Below are positions 18,144 through 28,503 of a DNA stretch of 64,000 bases, in pieces. The notes beneath the pieces were generated by a model. It saw nothing but the letters and a program-made list of their open reading frames with translations, was not told the DNA's origin and did no database searches. The stretch is from Lachancea dasiensis (taxonomy: Eukaryota > Ascomycota > Saccharomycetes > Saccharomycetales > Saccharomycetaceae): positions 310,001 to 374,000 of the forward strand of contig LT598457.1 of NCBI GenBank assembly GCA_900074725.1, written 5' to 3'. A program made the translations under genes and the position numbers. The stretch's first letter is position 1. Every line of letters starts with the position of its first letter.

Positions 18144-20711
18144 TCACCAATGATTAATCTCTACTAAGTAATTGCCGAGTGCCTGACTCACCTTCCGAAC
18201 TTCGTGTCGTGAAATACCTTCGCGAATCTGTACAAGTTCTATAGGCGTAGTGCCGTTGAAATATTTGACCATCTTATGAAATAGAATTTGAATTTCGGAT
18301 GGCTGTCCTTCAATGCATTTATATAACCATCTCTTCTCCACAGCAGTAGCCCTTTCGGGGTCCAAGATGATTGTGTAATCGGCACGATTCAAAGAATCCT
18401 CATCACCGTTATAGTAGTAGTAATCGATATCATCAGGAAGATCAGAGCCTATAATAGTGTCATTTTTTCTGGTGTTTAGGTCCTGATACTTTGAGTTTTT
18501 GGTAATCCTAACCCCATCCTTTTCTAAGTCTTCATCAACTGCGATTTTTATTCGAGAGTCAACTCGAACCCAAAAAAAACTCAGCAGCTGGGTCAAGTAA
18601 CCATTTCGGATGAGCCAGCTCAAGGCGTTTAAATAAACATTTTTATGGTCTTTCGATGGTATGATGCTTCCAAACGGACGTGGTTTGGTAGAAGATATCA
18701 TGCTTAAAAATGAGGAGAGTGGTGGTAAGGATGGAAACTTCTTGGCAAAAATCTCTTGATTCTGCAATATCAAAGGTTTGTTGTTTAGATTTGCCGAAGT
18801 GTTGTCTTTCAATGTACCTGATATTGGCGCCAAGGGCGAAACGATATAAGTACTTTTCGAAGATAAGGGAATAATAATTCTAGCATGCCGCCAATACATT
18901 AGATGCAACGCCAAAGACCGTAGCAACCCACTATGAAACGAGTTGCCTTTACCTTGAGTTAACGGATCAGATGGTCCCATCACCTCATCTACCAGATACT
19001 GATAGTGCCGCAGGGGAAGCGTTGGCTTCAAAGTCTTGACCAGAGAGGTTAATATAACAGAGGCCATGTCGTTTCGAAATGCAGAGTACTGCAATTCTTG
19101 AAGTATATTAGCGGGCTCGTCCAGTAGAAGGAGGGCAAAATCCAAAAGGTCGCTGTTTTCATTAACGTCTCTTTCTGAATCTTGAGCACCTGTTCCAGAT
19201 CTTCCTTCCAAAAACGTCTGGTTCAAAATCGAGGTCAAAAAAGACCCTCTAAGTACCGGATTCGTTTTCAGGTTTGGGCATACTGAGAATTCATTTTTCA
19301 TGGGTATTTGCAAGGATATTATTTTGTCATCGTCAATTTCTAGGTTAGCAATTTCATTTTTGACTAAAGCGTCGAAACATTGAGTAATGATCCGTGCCAA
19401 TGGAGATTTATTCAAAATTCGTTGATAAAGGTATTTCCCCTTCCTTCCACTACCTTTAATCATTTTATACTTCTCTGAAGATTTGAGTGTCCGATCGCGA
19501 GTCCTCGTAATTTCTAATGCTTCCTTGGTGACGAAACTTGACTTATCTTGAGCATATCTTAATATTAGGGACAGTCTTGAAATAACATAGTGGTACATGT
19601 CGTCTACTTTCTCATTGTATTCGACCAATTGTGGATTCATCAAGAAGCAGAGGTGGAACATATTGACGCTATCTTGAACGTCTTCAGCGTCATCCTTGCC
19701 CTGAGTTTCTTCAGACTTCAATATCCTTGAACTATCTTCCTCAATCAGAGATCCGTCTTCATCTGAATTTGCGTTAGACATCTGTTGTTTCGAGTCATTT
19801 CTCGTCCTCAAGCCGGAATTTGAATGCCGCAGTCGATTCCCTGCCCTTCTTTTTTTTGACTTTCTCCAGTGCCCATCTGCGTTTTTATGGATTGGCAGCC
19901 CTACCAAGGTGAGATCATCTATGGACAATTCGAAACGTGTGTTACACATGTCCTTCGGGGGCGAGCTTATTTCAGCAAAAAAGTCTGTATCATATCGCAA
20001 AATCTTGTTAATAGCCTGAAACTCGACGCCAAAGTACTTATCATCGAGCTCAAAGTGCAGCTCCTCATCATCGTCGGACTCTGTTGTTGTTTCAAGAACA
20101 GGTCCCGGATCGACATCTCTACCTAGCGTGTTCTTGGATACAACAGAGTTGCGTTTCGAATCATTTGGACCCAGAAAATGGGGTGCTCTGCTTGCGTTGG
20201 TAGCTGGATCAAAGTTGACACTCCGTATGGAGTTTCCCAGCGACTGAATACTTGCATTGTGATCGAGCGACAAACGCGGCGCTGCTAACTCCTCTACACT
20301 GATTGGTTGATGAAATTCTGAACTAGCCGAGCTAGACTCAGAAGATACATCAGCAAAGTCCGTCGAAATGTCACTATCGCTCACACCTGTGCTGACCTCA
20401 TCATCAGTGCTATCGCTGATATCTGTATCGTCTAAGTTTTCTGTCTGTGCAGAATGTATGGAAAATGTTGCATCGCTCTCTCCGTCTTGTTGCAATCTCA
20501 ACGATTGTTTTCGAAAAAGAGTGTTGTCAAATTGAGCTCGTCTCGATGTCTCGCTATCTTCGTAATTTCTTGGGCTCTGTTGTATTTTTGTCTTCTTGTG
20601 TTTGGAAAGCAGGTCAACTGGAGGGTAATGATAAACTACTTGTGGCCCAGCATGTGTTGATATGGTTAAAACAATTCCCACCAGACACGGGTTGGGCAAA
20701 TTGGAGCTCAT
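18144..20711 (-). CDS. NPR3: SEACIT/GATOR1 subunit, TORC1 inhibitor (NPRL3 family)
   Basis: With Npr2 and Iml1 it forms SEACIT, the GTPase-activating complex at the vacuole that shuts down TORC1 when nitrogen or amino acids are scarce; needed for efficient meiosis in yeast. 855 residues (S. cerevisiae Npr3 about 1146, with longer low-complexity insertions). The N-terminus NLPNPCLVGIVLTISTHAGPQVVYHYPPV is the family's longin-like start. A Ser/Asp-rich disordered insert (about 85-215) interrupts it, then FGVEFQAINKILRYDTDFFAEISSPP. The C-terminal helical part ends in a winged-helix-like region with GISRHEVRKVSQALGNYLVEINHW. Convergent with RIM4, leaving 198 bp for both 3' ends. Confidence 0.92.
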   Translation of the reverse strand: MSSNLPNPCLVGIVLTISTHAGPQVVYHYPPVDLLSKHKKTKIQQSPRNYEDSETSRRAQFDNTLFRKQSLRLQQDGESDATFSIHSAQTENLDDTDISDSTDDEVSTGVSDSDISTDFADVSSESSSASSEFHQPISVEELAAPRLSLDHNASIQSLGNSIRSVNFDPATNASRAPHFLGPNDSKRNSVVSKNTLGRDVDPGPVLETTTESDDDEELHFELDDKYFGVEFQAINKILRYDTDFFAEISSPPKDMCNTRFELSIDDLTLVGLPIHKNADGHWRKSKKRRAGNRLRHSNSGLRTRNDSKQQMSNANSDEDGSLIEEDSSRILKSEETQGKDDAEDVQDSVNMFHLCFLMNPQLVEYNEKVDDMYHYVISRLSLILRYAQDKSSFVTKEALEITRTRDRTLKSSEKYKMIKGSGRKGKYLYQRILNKSPLARIITQCFDALVKNEIANLEIDDDKIISLQIPMKNEFSVCPNLKTNPVLRGSFLTSILNQTFLEGRSGTGAQDSERDVNENSDLLDFALLLLDEPANILQELQYSAFRNDMASVILTSLVKTLKPTLPLRHYQYLVDEVMGPSDPLTQGKGNSFHSGLLRSLALHLMYWRHARIIIPLSSKSTYIVSPLAPISGTLKDNTSANLNNKPLILQNQEIFAKKFPSLPPLSSFLSMISSTKPRPFGSIIPSKDHKNVYLNALSWLIRNGYLTQLLSFFWVRVDSRIKIAVDEDLEKDGVRITKNSKYQDLNTRKNDTIIGSDLPDDIDYYYYNGDEDSLNRADYTIILDPERATAVEKRWLYKCIEGQPSEIQILFHKMVKYFNGTTPIELVQIREGISRHEVRKVSQALGNYLVEINHW

Positions 20712-21239
20712 CAGACTTCGTCCTATATGGTCTGTCAGTTTTTTGGGCTGTTGTTAGCACATTTGGAAATTTAAGATGCATCCTATAGCCGCATGTGACT
20801 TGAACGACAGTTGGGTTCCTTCCGACAAGAAACAATGGTCAATATTATTATCTACAGTAAATGTGAGTAATGCATGAACATTGCAGTGGCATCAGTCAAA
20901 TGACCTTATTGACACAATGCTTTTCAGTGTGCAACTAAGCTATTTAACCCTTCCAGTTAATGGTCTTATTATCACACAATCTACCCATGATTGCAAGAAA
21001 TCAAAATTTGAGAAGTGTACAAATGGCGCACAACGTAAATCGGGGTAAAACCAATTGAGCTTTACAGGAAAGGTGATCCTTTTGCTCATCGAGAAATACA
21101 TCTATAAGTGATCGGTAAAAAGAAGGATATTCGATCGGATTCTGATTATCAAACTATTGTTTACACACAAAATGCAAAAATGCAACATGGTTTGTCATAC
21201 TTGGTATATTATATATCAATTATCATACTTTCATTAAGT
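20712..21239. other. intergenic NPR3-tRNA-His
   Basis: 528 bp: the NPR3 promoter, then the 5' flank of tRNA-His, where yeast Ty-type elements often insert. I see no terminal-repeat remnant. The region becomes AT-rich near the tRNA. Confidence 0.5.
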
Positions 21240-21311
21240 GCCACTTTAGTATAGTGGTTAGTACACATCGTTGTGGCCGATGAAACCCTGGTTCGATTCT
21301 AGGAAGTGGCA
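21240..21311 (+). tRNA. tRNA-His (GTG anticodon)
   Basis: 72 nt, intron-free cloverleaf with acceptor pair GCCACTT/AAGTGGC and discriminator A. Other parts are a D-arm TAGTATAGTGGTTAGTA (A box), the anticodon loop TTGTGGC with GTG, and the T-arm GGTTCGATTCT (B box). It is followed after one base by six T residues (21313-21318), a Pol III terminator. The extra G at -1 of mature tRNA-His is added enzymatically in yeast. It stands at the junction between the chromosome VIII-like and chromosome VII-like synteny blocks. Confidence 0.97.
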
Positions 21312-21446
21312 ATTTTTTGCATGTCGTATGATTTGTTCGGCAGACATACTTATACATGGTATGGTAAGGTTTGGGTGCTAAAACTTGCTTTAGTATGTTC
21401 GAAACTGGGTAAGGTTAACCCGGTTTGATATGGACGTATTTATCTC

Positions 21447-22055
21447 TCATACATAAGAAGTGACCTCGAAAAACCGCCTCAAATAGTAGATTTGAAAAAG
21501 TGAGTTGGCCACCACCACAGTGAGCTGGAACACTGACCACCATTTAACACGATCGTTAGTAGACTCGGCAGTATTTCTGTGCGTCCTTTCTCTGATGACA
21601 ATGTAGCTCTGTTCGTTTTTCAACTCACGAGTCAATCTAGCCAGCTGCTTGACGGCACCATCCAAAGTATCAGACTTGGGGTCATTCCAATCGACGTAAA
21701 CAATGCCTTCGATGTTAAATGTCACGTCCTTAGTGGTGCTTCCTGAATTCTCGTTCGAAAAGCAGTATTCATATTTACCATCGTATGGGACTGTCACGCG
21801 CACATCGCCATGAGAGACTTGCCTAAAAGCCTTAATAACCTCGTGGTTGTGAGGACCGTAGACCACGAAGTCACCCTTCAACTGCTCGGTCGATTCAAGG
21901 GCTCTGTCACCAAATTGGTATGAAACCGCCAATTCGTCCTTCTTGTTCAAGGTTTCGTAAAAACAGCGTTGACCGTAAGGAGGTAACAGAACATTGTGCG
22001 CACTACACAGAGTGAGCCATACCAATCCCACTATGCTGCTAATCAAGAGTTTCAT
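21447..22055 (-). CDS. EMP24: p24 COPII cargo receptor
   Basis: Type I membrane protein of the p24 complex (with Erv25, Erp1, Erp2) cycling between ER and Golgi and packaging GPI-anchored and other cargo into COPII vesicles. 202 residues from the ATG at 22055 (S. cerevisiae 203). The in-frame ATG at 22115 would put 20 hydrophilic residues before the signal peptide and is unlikely. Signal peptide MKLLISSIVGLVWLTLCSAHN; GOLD domain with the disulfide cysteines in GQRCFYE and YEYCFSNE; coiled-coil linker; invariant block RERTHRNTAESTNDRVKWWS; one C-terminal span and a short tail with RRFFEV for COPI/COPII binding. Almost identical over its last 60 residues to Emp24 rather than Erp proteins. Confidence 0.96.
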   Translation of the reverse strand: MKLLISSIVGLVWLTLCSAHNVLLPPYGQRCFYETLNKKDELAVSYQFGDRALESTEQLKGDFVVYGPHNHEVIKAFRQVSHGDVRVTVPYDGKYEYCFSNENSGSTTKDVTFNIEGIVYVDWNDPKSDTLDGAVKQLARLTRELKNEQSYIVIRERTHRNTAESTNDRVKWWSVFQLTVVVANSLFQIYYLRRFFEVTSYV

Positions 22056-24338
22056 CCTAATGTGATTAGATTCCAGTGTTGTGCAATGTGTTTTGTGAGT
22101 TTTCGCGCAACGCACTTAACACACATGTTATGTTAACTTTTTCTCTATAGGCAGCGCACAGTATTCGATCACTCGTTTATCGTGACATGTTTTAAAATAG
22201 CTTGCCACCACGAGAATTCGTAGAGGGACCTGCTATGTGATATTGAATAACCTCCACTTCGAGGGTTATCTTATGCCAGTTAGGCAATTCGCTCGACTCT
22301 TTTATATGGTGAGTCTACCAACCAATTAATGAAGCTTGTTCACCAGATAACTTTCCTCGAAGTTTTCTCTCAGAGCTACTTAGTTAATGTTGTTCAATGC
22401 TATGTGAAGATAATTGCAAGTAAGTTGGAATGGCCCAGGGATGCGTACTACTATGGTATCCCATCGCGTTCACTTGCTATTTGTAGGGAGAGTTATATTC
22501 TACAACGTGATAAGCCAAGTGTCAGTGACACTTTGTCAGTAAAACAAATGACAGATTAAAGTAAAAATTTAGGAAAAGTGGGTCGAGGTAACATATGATA
22601 GCCCTAACCTTGTCTGAGGCATCGTTCTAGGACTCTATTGACGTATAATAGATTACTTTTGGAGACCGGTTAAAAGTTCTGCTCTTAGCTTGATTACTTG
22701 CATACTCACTCTCTGATTATCTACTGGATCAACATTCTACTCCAAACAATCAAGGTTAGGACAGTCGTAGCACGGTCGGATTTCCCGCATTTCATATAAA
22801 GGCGATTCGCAACGTCCTTTGGTACGTACAACAAAGAACTCACAAGCTCCTAACTGACATAATTGACTAAGCTCATAAATCGCCTAAACTCGAGTGGCTG
22901 GATAGTTTACTTCTCGACCTAATAAGTGAATCGTTTCACAAGTTAGCATAAAAGTTCAGACGGTCCACCGATGGGTCGCCGTCAATAAAAGTAGACGATA
23001 TCGCGGTTAAGACTGATTTAGCACTGTTTCAGAGTCAAATCAAGGCAATATGGTCAACTCGATATAGCTATTATCTAGGGCCTTCCACATATGGAGTATG
23101 CAGTCTGTAGTTGATCGGATTACACGCGAGTTTTTGTTTACTTATCAGCTACGTCCCGAGACTGATCGCGAGTGTCGATAGATCGGAATCGAGAACGGCC
23201 CCCTCGAGCTTGATACGCGATTGCGCCCGAAAGAGAGGATCAAGTAGACCAACGGACAAGTACTCATCGGTACCTATCAAAGGAAAAGATTAATTCATAA
23301 ATTCAACTTAGAGTTCATATAAAAAGCATACTGTTAAGTATATATACAATAGGAAAGGTAAGACCAAAGCCTGTTCAAGGGGATCGTAAAGTAAATTCTC
23401 AAAGCTAAAGTACACAAATACAAACGAGGTTTATAAAATAATGGGAGTAAGATGAGGGAGGGGGGTAGGTGGGAAACAATCGCAAAATGCGGCTGGGTTT
23501 GAGTTTATAGTGGGAGAAAAGAAAAGGGGAAAAAGAGCGCCAATAGGTTGCTTGCCACTCACGCTCAAGCAGCAAAATCAAGCGCAGCCGAACGATAGTA
23601 AGCGGAATCCACAAATTCGGTTTAACAAGGACTGTGTGTCTTCTTATTTCAAATATCAGCCTTTCTTGGCAACGGTTAGTGCGTTAGCATCCTTTCTTGC
23701 AAATGATGCAATGTCGTGCGGATCAAATACACAATAAGATCAGGTATCAGACGATTATCAAATGACGCTAGATCCACGCGCTTCTAGCCTTTCATAAATT
23801 TTGGTGAAGACCGAAAAACGACTAAAATAAAACGAAATTCTGCTCACTCAATCAGCAACCATCGGTGGCAGAATATTGACCTCAGGAGAGGTAACTTGGA
23901 CTCCAATATATGCACGAACAATCAGTTCGAATCACTAGTCATTTGAAACAAAGAGAGGATGAAGGACGTGTTGAAATGCAAATAAACTGACTCTGATGCA
24001 ACTGAAGAAGAAAACACTGAGCATCATAACGAAGGACACACACCTGCAAACTTGACAGTTGGTAAGAAGTTCGAAGGCAAAGAATATCGAGGTGTGGATA
24101 CTACATCATTGTGCTAGTGTACCGTTGAAACACTTATTTTTTTTTTTCCCTTCCATTTGGCATTGGCCACTCTTCTAAGATTTCTTTTCACTGATCACCA
24201 CCAAAACTCGTGAAGGTGGAGACTTAGGTAAAAAGTGCGATTTGCTCTCGCTCCAATGCAAAGCAGATCCCATACGAATGATTCCCACTCACCGACTCCG
24301 CGGAAATACCATTTTATAGCTTATCAACACTCGCTTGC
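22056..24338. other. 2.3-kb gene-poor spacer EMP24-GLC7
   Basis: Unusually long for this compact genome: the two divergently spaced genes are both on the minus strand, so it contains the EMP24 promoter and the GLC7 3' flank. No ORF with family resemblance, tRNA, C/D-box snoRNA or centromere signal was found. A 15-bp inverted repeat (AGTGTCA-G-TGACACT) is at about 22518-22532 and a T11 run at 24137-24147. Some may be degenerate former sequence. Confidence 0.5.
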
Positions 24339-25820
<1,482 letters not shown>

Positions 25821-27483
25821 CGTTAGCGTGGGTCTGTGTTGGTCCGTTGTTGTTTCTCGGCTGAAAACGCTAATGTGAGAGAGTCGGGTACCATCAACAA
25901 CGAGAATTGAGCCCGCTATTTTTTTTCCCTCACTCTATCTTTGGCAAAAAAATGACTTTCCCGTTTGCGGTGATAGAAATGCATTTCTCGGAGGACGGAA
26001 CAAGGTGATTTATATCACTATATACGTTTTGGTTTTTGATGGATCCCAACACTACCAGAACAAGAGACGCTGTCTGCCAGATGAACTAGTACTTTCCATT
26101 CAGCGAGCGCGTTTTATAAAGTCTCCCAGAACATATGCAAAAACAAGAATCGGGGTGTGGAGAGAAAACCTAGTGATCACGTGATTGTCATTGTAGCGTG
26201 CCCTCGGTTTGTGGTTAAGGTAGACACCTTGATTGAGATTTGATGTGACTTTCGAAAAACAGCGATGGGATGGCTCATAGTATTTTCTTGGGCCTTGTTT
26301 TTATATCTGTTTCTTTTGTTGCCTTTCATAGTTCCGCCATACGTTCACCGCGTTCTGAAAAATCAGCTGAAGCCGTTTTCTAGTGAATACTTGCGCGGGA
26401 GTGAGACTCGACGATGGCTCGTTGCCTGTTAATAGTGTTATTTATATTTCCTCGAGGCTTGTCATGATTACAACCGTCACCATTAGAAGGTGATGTAATA
26501 CATTCAATCTAAGTCTGTGACACACAGGTAGGACGATGATAGAATAATGTATTGTCATCTCCACATTCTTTTAAATAAGTCCGAAGCTGAAGGTCTAAGC
26601 TTGGCTGAAGCACGCAGATAAGAGAGCGTGTAGTATCTAATTAAGTGCTGTGAAATGTTGGTGGATGCTAAACGTTCAAGCAAACAACCACATTAGTGGA
26701 ACAATGCTGGGCTAGGAAGCATGTGAACCACATCAACTAAGGCTCCGCGCGATAGTCATTCTTTTTCAAAAGTGTGGTGCATCTAGTGTCGTAGAACGAC
26801 AGGAATTAAATATGTCAAAATAATAAGGACACGTTATGAGACAAAGCTCAGCAAACGAGTCTCCATGGCTACGAGAAAGGATAAGGCAACATGAGGCAAT
26901 CCACATTAGCCCTCGCTAGAGAAATCAAGATGACTCGAGTCTGACGTTAGCGTGGCCCTACTCTCGGTTGGATCAGAGCTAGGGTAACCGTACAAAAGGT
27001 GGCCGGTGGGCCAGAACATATCAAATTGTTGAGAGAGAAGACGTTGAGCCAACAGTCACGATATAGAGATATATTGTGGTTCTGATAGCCATTGTTTTAC
27101 TTAACTTTTCATGAAGTTGACGTTGGGATTTTCCCCTCGAAAGTCACATGGAGCTCCCGATTATGTTATTGCATTGTTGCGATACCGCTGTTGATACTTT
27201 GTGACCCATTGTGTCCCAGTCGGGATACAGCGCTATCGTGACGATCGTAGTCTTCGCGTTCGAGGCTCTCCAGATGCGCCGATGTTTCAAAATGGAAATC
27301 CTAGTTTCGCACTCATAATGATGAACGAACATGCGTGAACAATCTCTGAGTAGACCAAAAGTCTGCGTAGGATTATAAAACCTGTTGCCTTCCTTCTGAT
27401 GTGCAAACATCTTGTTTTTTGTTCAACCTTAGCGCAGTAGTTAGTGAGCTGGTCGTTATTACTAAGCTTTGGTCTAATACTAG
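25821..27483. other. 1.7-kb divergent spacer GLC7-YIP4
   Basis: Divergent promoter region of GLC7 and YIP4. It contains an E-box-like ATCACGTG at about 26177 and one small open frame (26265-26432, listed separately). From 26433 to 27483 nothing recognisable was found: no RNA gene, no repeat, no coding resemblance. Confidence 0.5.
26265..26432 (+). CDS. small hydrophobic ORF, possible membrane microprotein
   Basis: 55 codons, unrecognised. The product MGWLIVFSWALFLYLFLLLP... has one continuous hydrophobic segment at residues 3-23. A polar, basic C-terminal half follows (HRVLKNQLKPFSSEYLRGSETRRW), the usual make-up of a small tail-anchored or signal-anchored protein. It starts about 90 bp downstream of the CACGTG-containing element near 26177 and 1.05 kb upstream of YIP4. 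No known S. cerevisiae gene of this kind at this locus comes to mind, and a short hydrophobic ORF can arise by chance. Conservation in related yeasts would decide. Confidence 0.35.
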   Translation: MGWLIVFSWALFLYLFLLLPFIVPPYVHRVLKNQLKPFSSEYLRGSETRRWLVAC

Positions 27484-28218
27484 ATGTCAGACTTGATCGA
27501 GCCTGATTTTGATGATCTGCTGGCCACCCCTGAGCTTGCTTCGGACGGCAATGGATTACATGGTCGTTCCGGGCCCCGGGTTGGCCGCGGTACGCTGGAT
27601 GAATCAATTGCTGCCACGCTGAAAAGAGATGTGCTACAAATAAATTCAAGACTGAAACAAGTCGTCTACCCTCACTTTCCGCTCAGACAGCTTCGCGGAC
27701 GTTCCGATCCTGAGTCTATGATGCCAGAAAACACCAGTGGTCCAATAAGCAGTCTCCAAGACCACTGCGCTGATCTTTGGGCACCTTTATTGTTTACGAT
27801 TTCTTACAGCGTTGCACTATCTCGGGCGAGCGAGCAATTTTCCAGTTTCTTTGTGCTGGCCTGGTCTGCAATTTCAATAATGGCTGTCCATTTGACTTTG
27901 ATAAAACCACCCCAGAGTCAGAAAAATGGCGGGAATCTTCCATTATTAGCAGCAATCTCAACTTGTGGCTACTGTCTGTTTCCGCACGTTTTGAACGCTG
28001 TGCTTAGCGCCTTGTTATTTCCACTTTTCACTGCTGCGGTATTAAAGGAAGACTGGCGATTTCGCACGCTGACAATTTTGAGAGTAGTTACATTCGCAAT
28101 ATTTTCTTTCTGGTCACTGAACTCTGCTTTGAAGGCTACTAGAGTGACCGGTCGGACGGATCGATTTCCATTAGTATTGGTTCTTGTAGTGTTGAGTTGG
28201 CCGTGTGTGGTTTCCTGA
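27484..28218 (+). CDS. YIP4: Yip1-family Golgi/ER membrane protein
   Basis: Member of the Yip1/YIPF family that binds Rab GTPases (Ypt proteins) in early secretory membranes. 244 residues (S. cerevisiae 235). The N-terminal half is hydrophilic and starts with an acidic segment (SDLIEPDFDDLLATPE). Then DLWAPLLFTISYSVAL, the family's signature DLWGP-type motif, begins about five membrane spans (residues ~100-244), ending SWPCVVS. Assigned to YIP4 by the C-terminal pattern and by synteny: it is followed by the MDS3/PMD1 gene as YGL198W is by YGL197W. Confidence 0.9.
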   Translation: MSDLIEPDFDDLLATPELASDGNGLHGRSGPRVGRGTLDESIAATLKRDVLQINSRLKQVVYPHFPLRQLRGRSDPESMMPENTSGPISSLQDHCADLWAPLLFTISYSVALSRASEQFSSFFVLAWSAISIMAVHLTLIKPPQSQKNGGNLPLLAAISTCGYCLFPHVLNAVLSALLFPLFTAAVLKEDWRFRTLTILRVVTFAIFSFWSLNSALKATRVTGRTDRFPLVLVLVVLSWPCVVS

Positions 28219-28503
28219 AGTAAAAAGTAACTCAGCAAGCATATTCAAGTGAGTGAATAATGATCAGCTACATTTTATACAGTCTAATAGCACAGCTCAT
28301 TCGTGTGCCTTGGTATACAAGTTTCATTTCATCGTCGTCAACTTCGAAAGTGCTCCATCCGTAGAAGGTGCTTGATTTAATTTGCTTCGCTTTGGCCATA
28401 TAATTTACTAATTAATCCTTCACAGAATGGTAAGAGTAGCGGGCCCTTAAGCATCAAAGGTTTGGTTGGGTGGTCCTATAGATTTACTCGCTGGCGGTAG
28501 AAA

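Noticed and set aside
23640-23880. Protein-like short frames on the minus strand (for example one ending KIYERLEARGSSVI and one ending ASFARKDANALTVAKKG), tempting as terminal exons
   Set aside because: Each is under 30 codons between stops, no consensus branch site or matching 5' splice site is present, and no known protein end was recognised.
23926-23934. GTTCGAATC resembling a tRNA B box
   Set aside because: No A box, acceptor pairing or cloverleaf can be drawn around it.
26174-26184. ATCACGTG as a possible centromere CDEI
   Set aside because: No AT-rich CDEII and no CCGAA element follows; more likely a Cbf1/bHLH promoter site.
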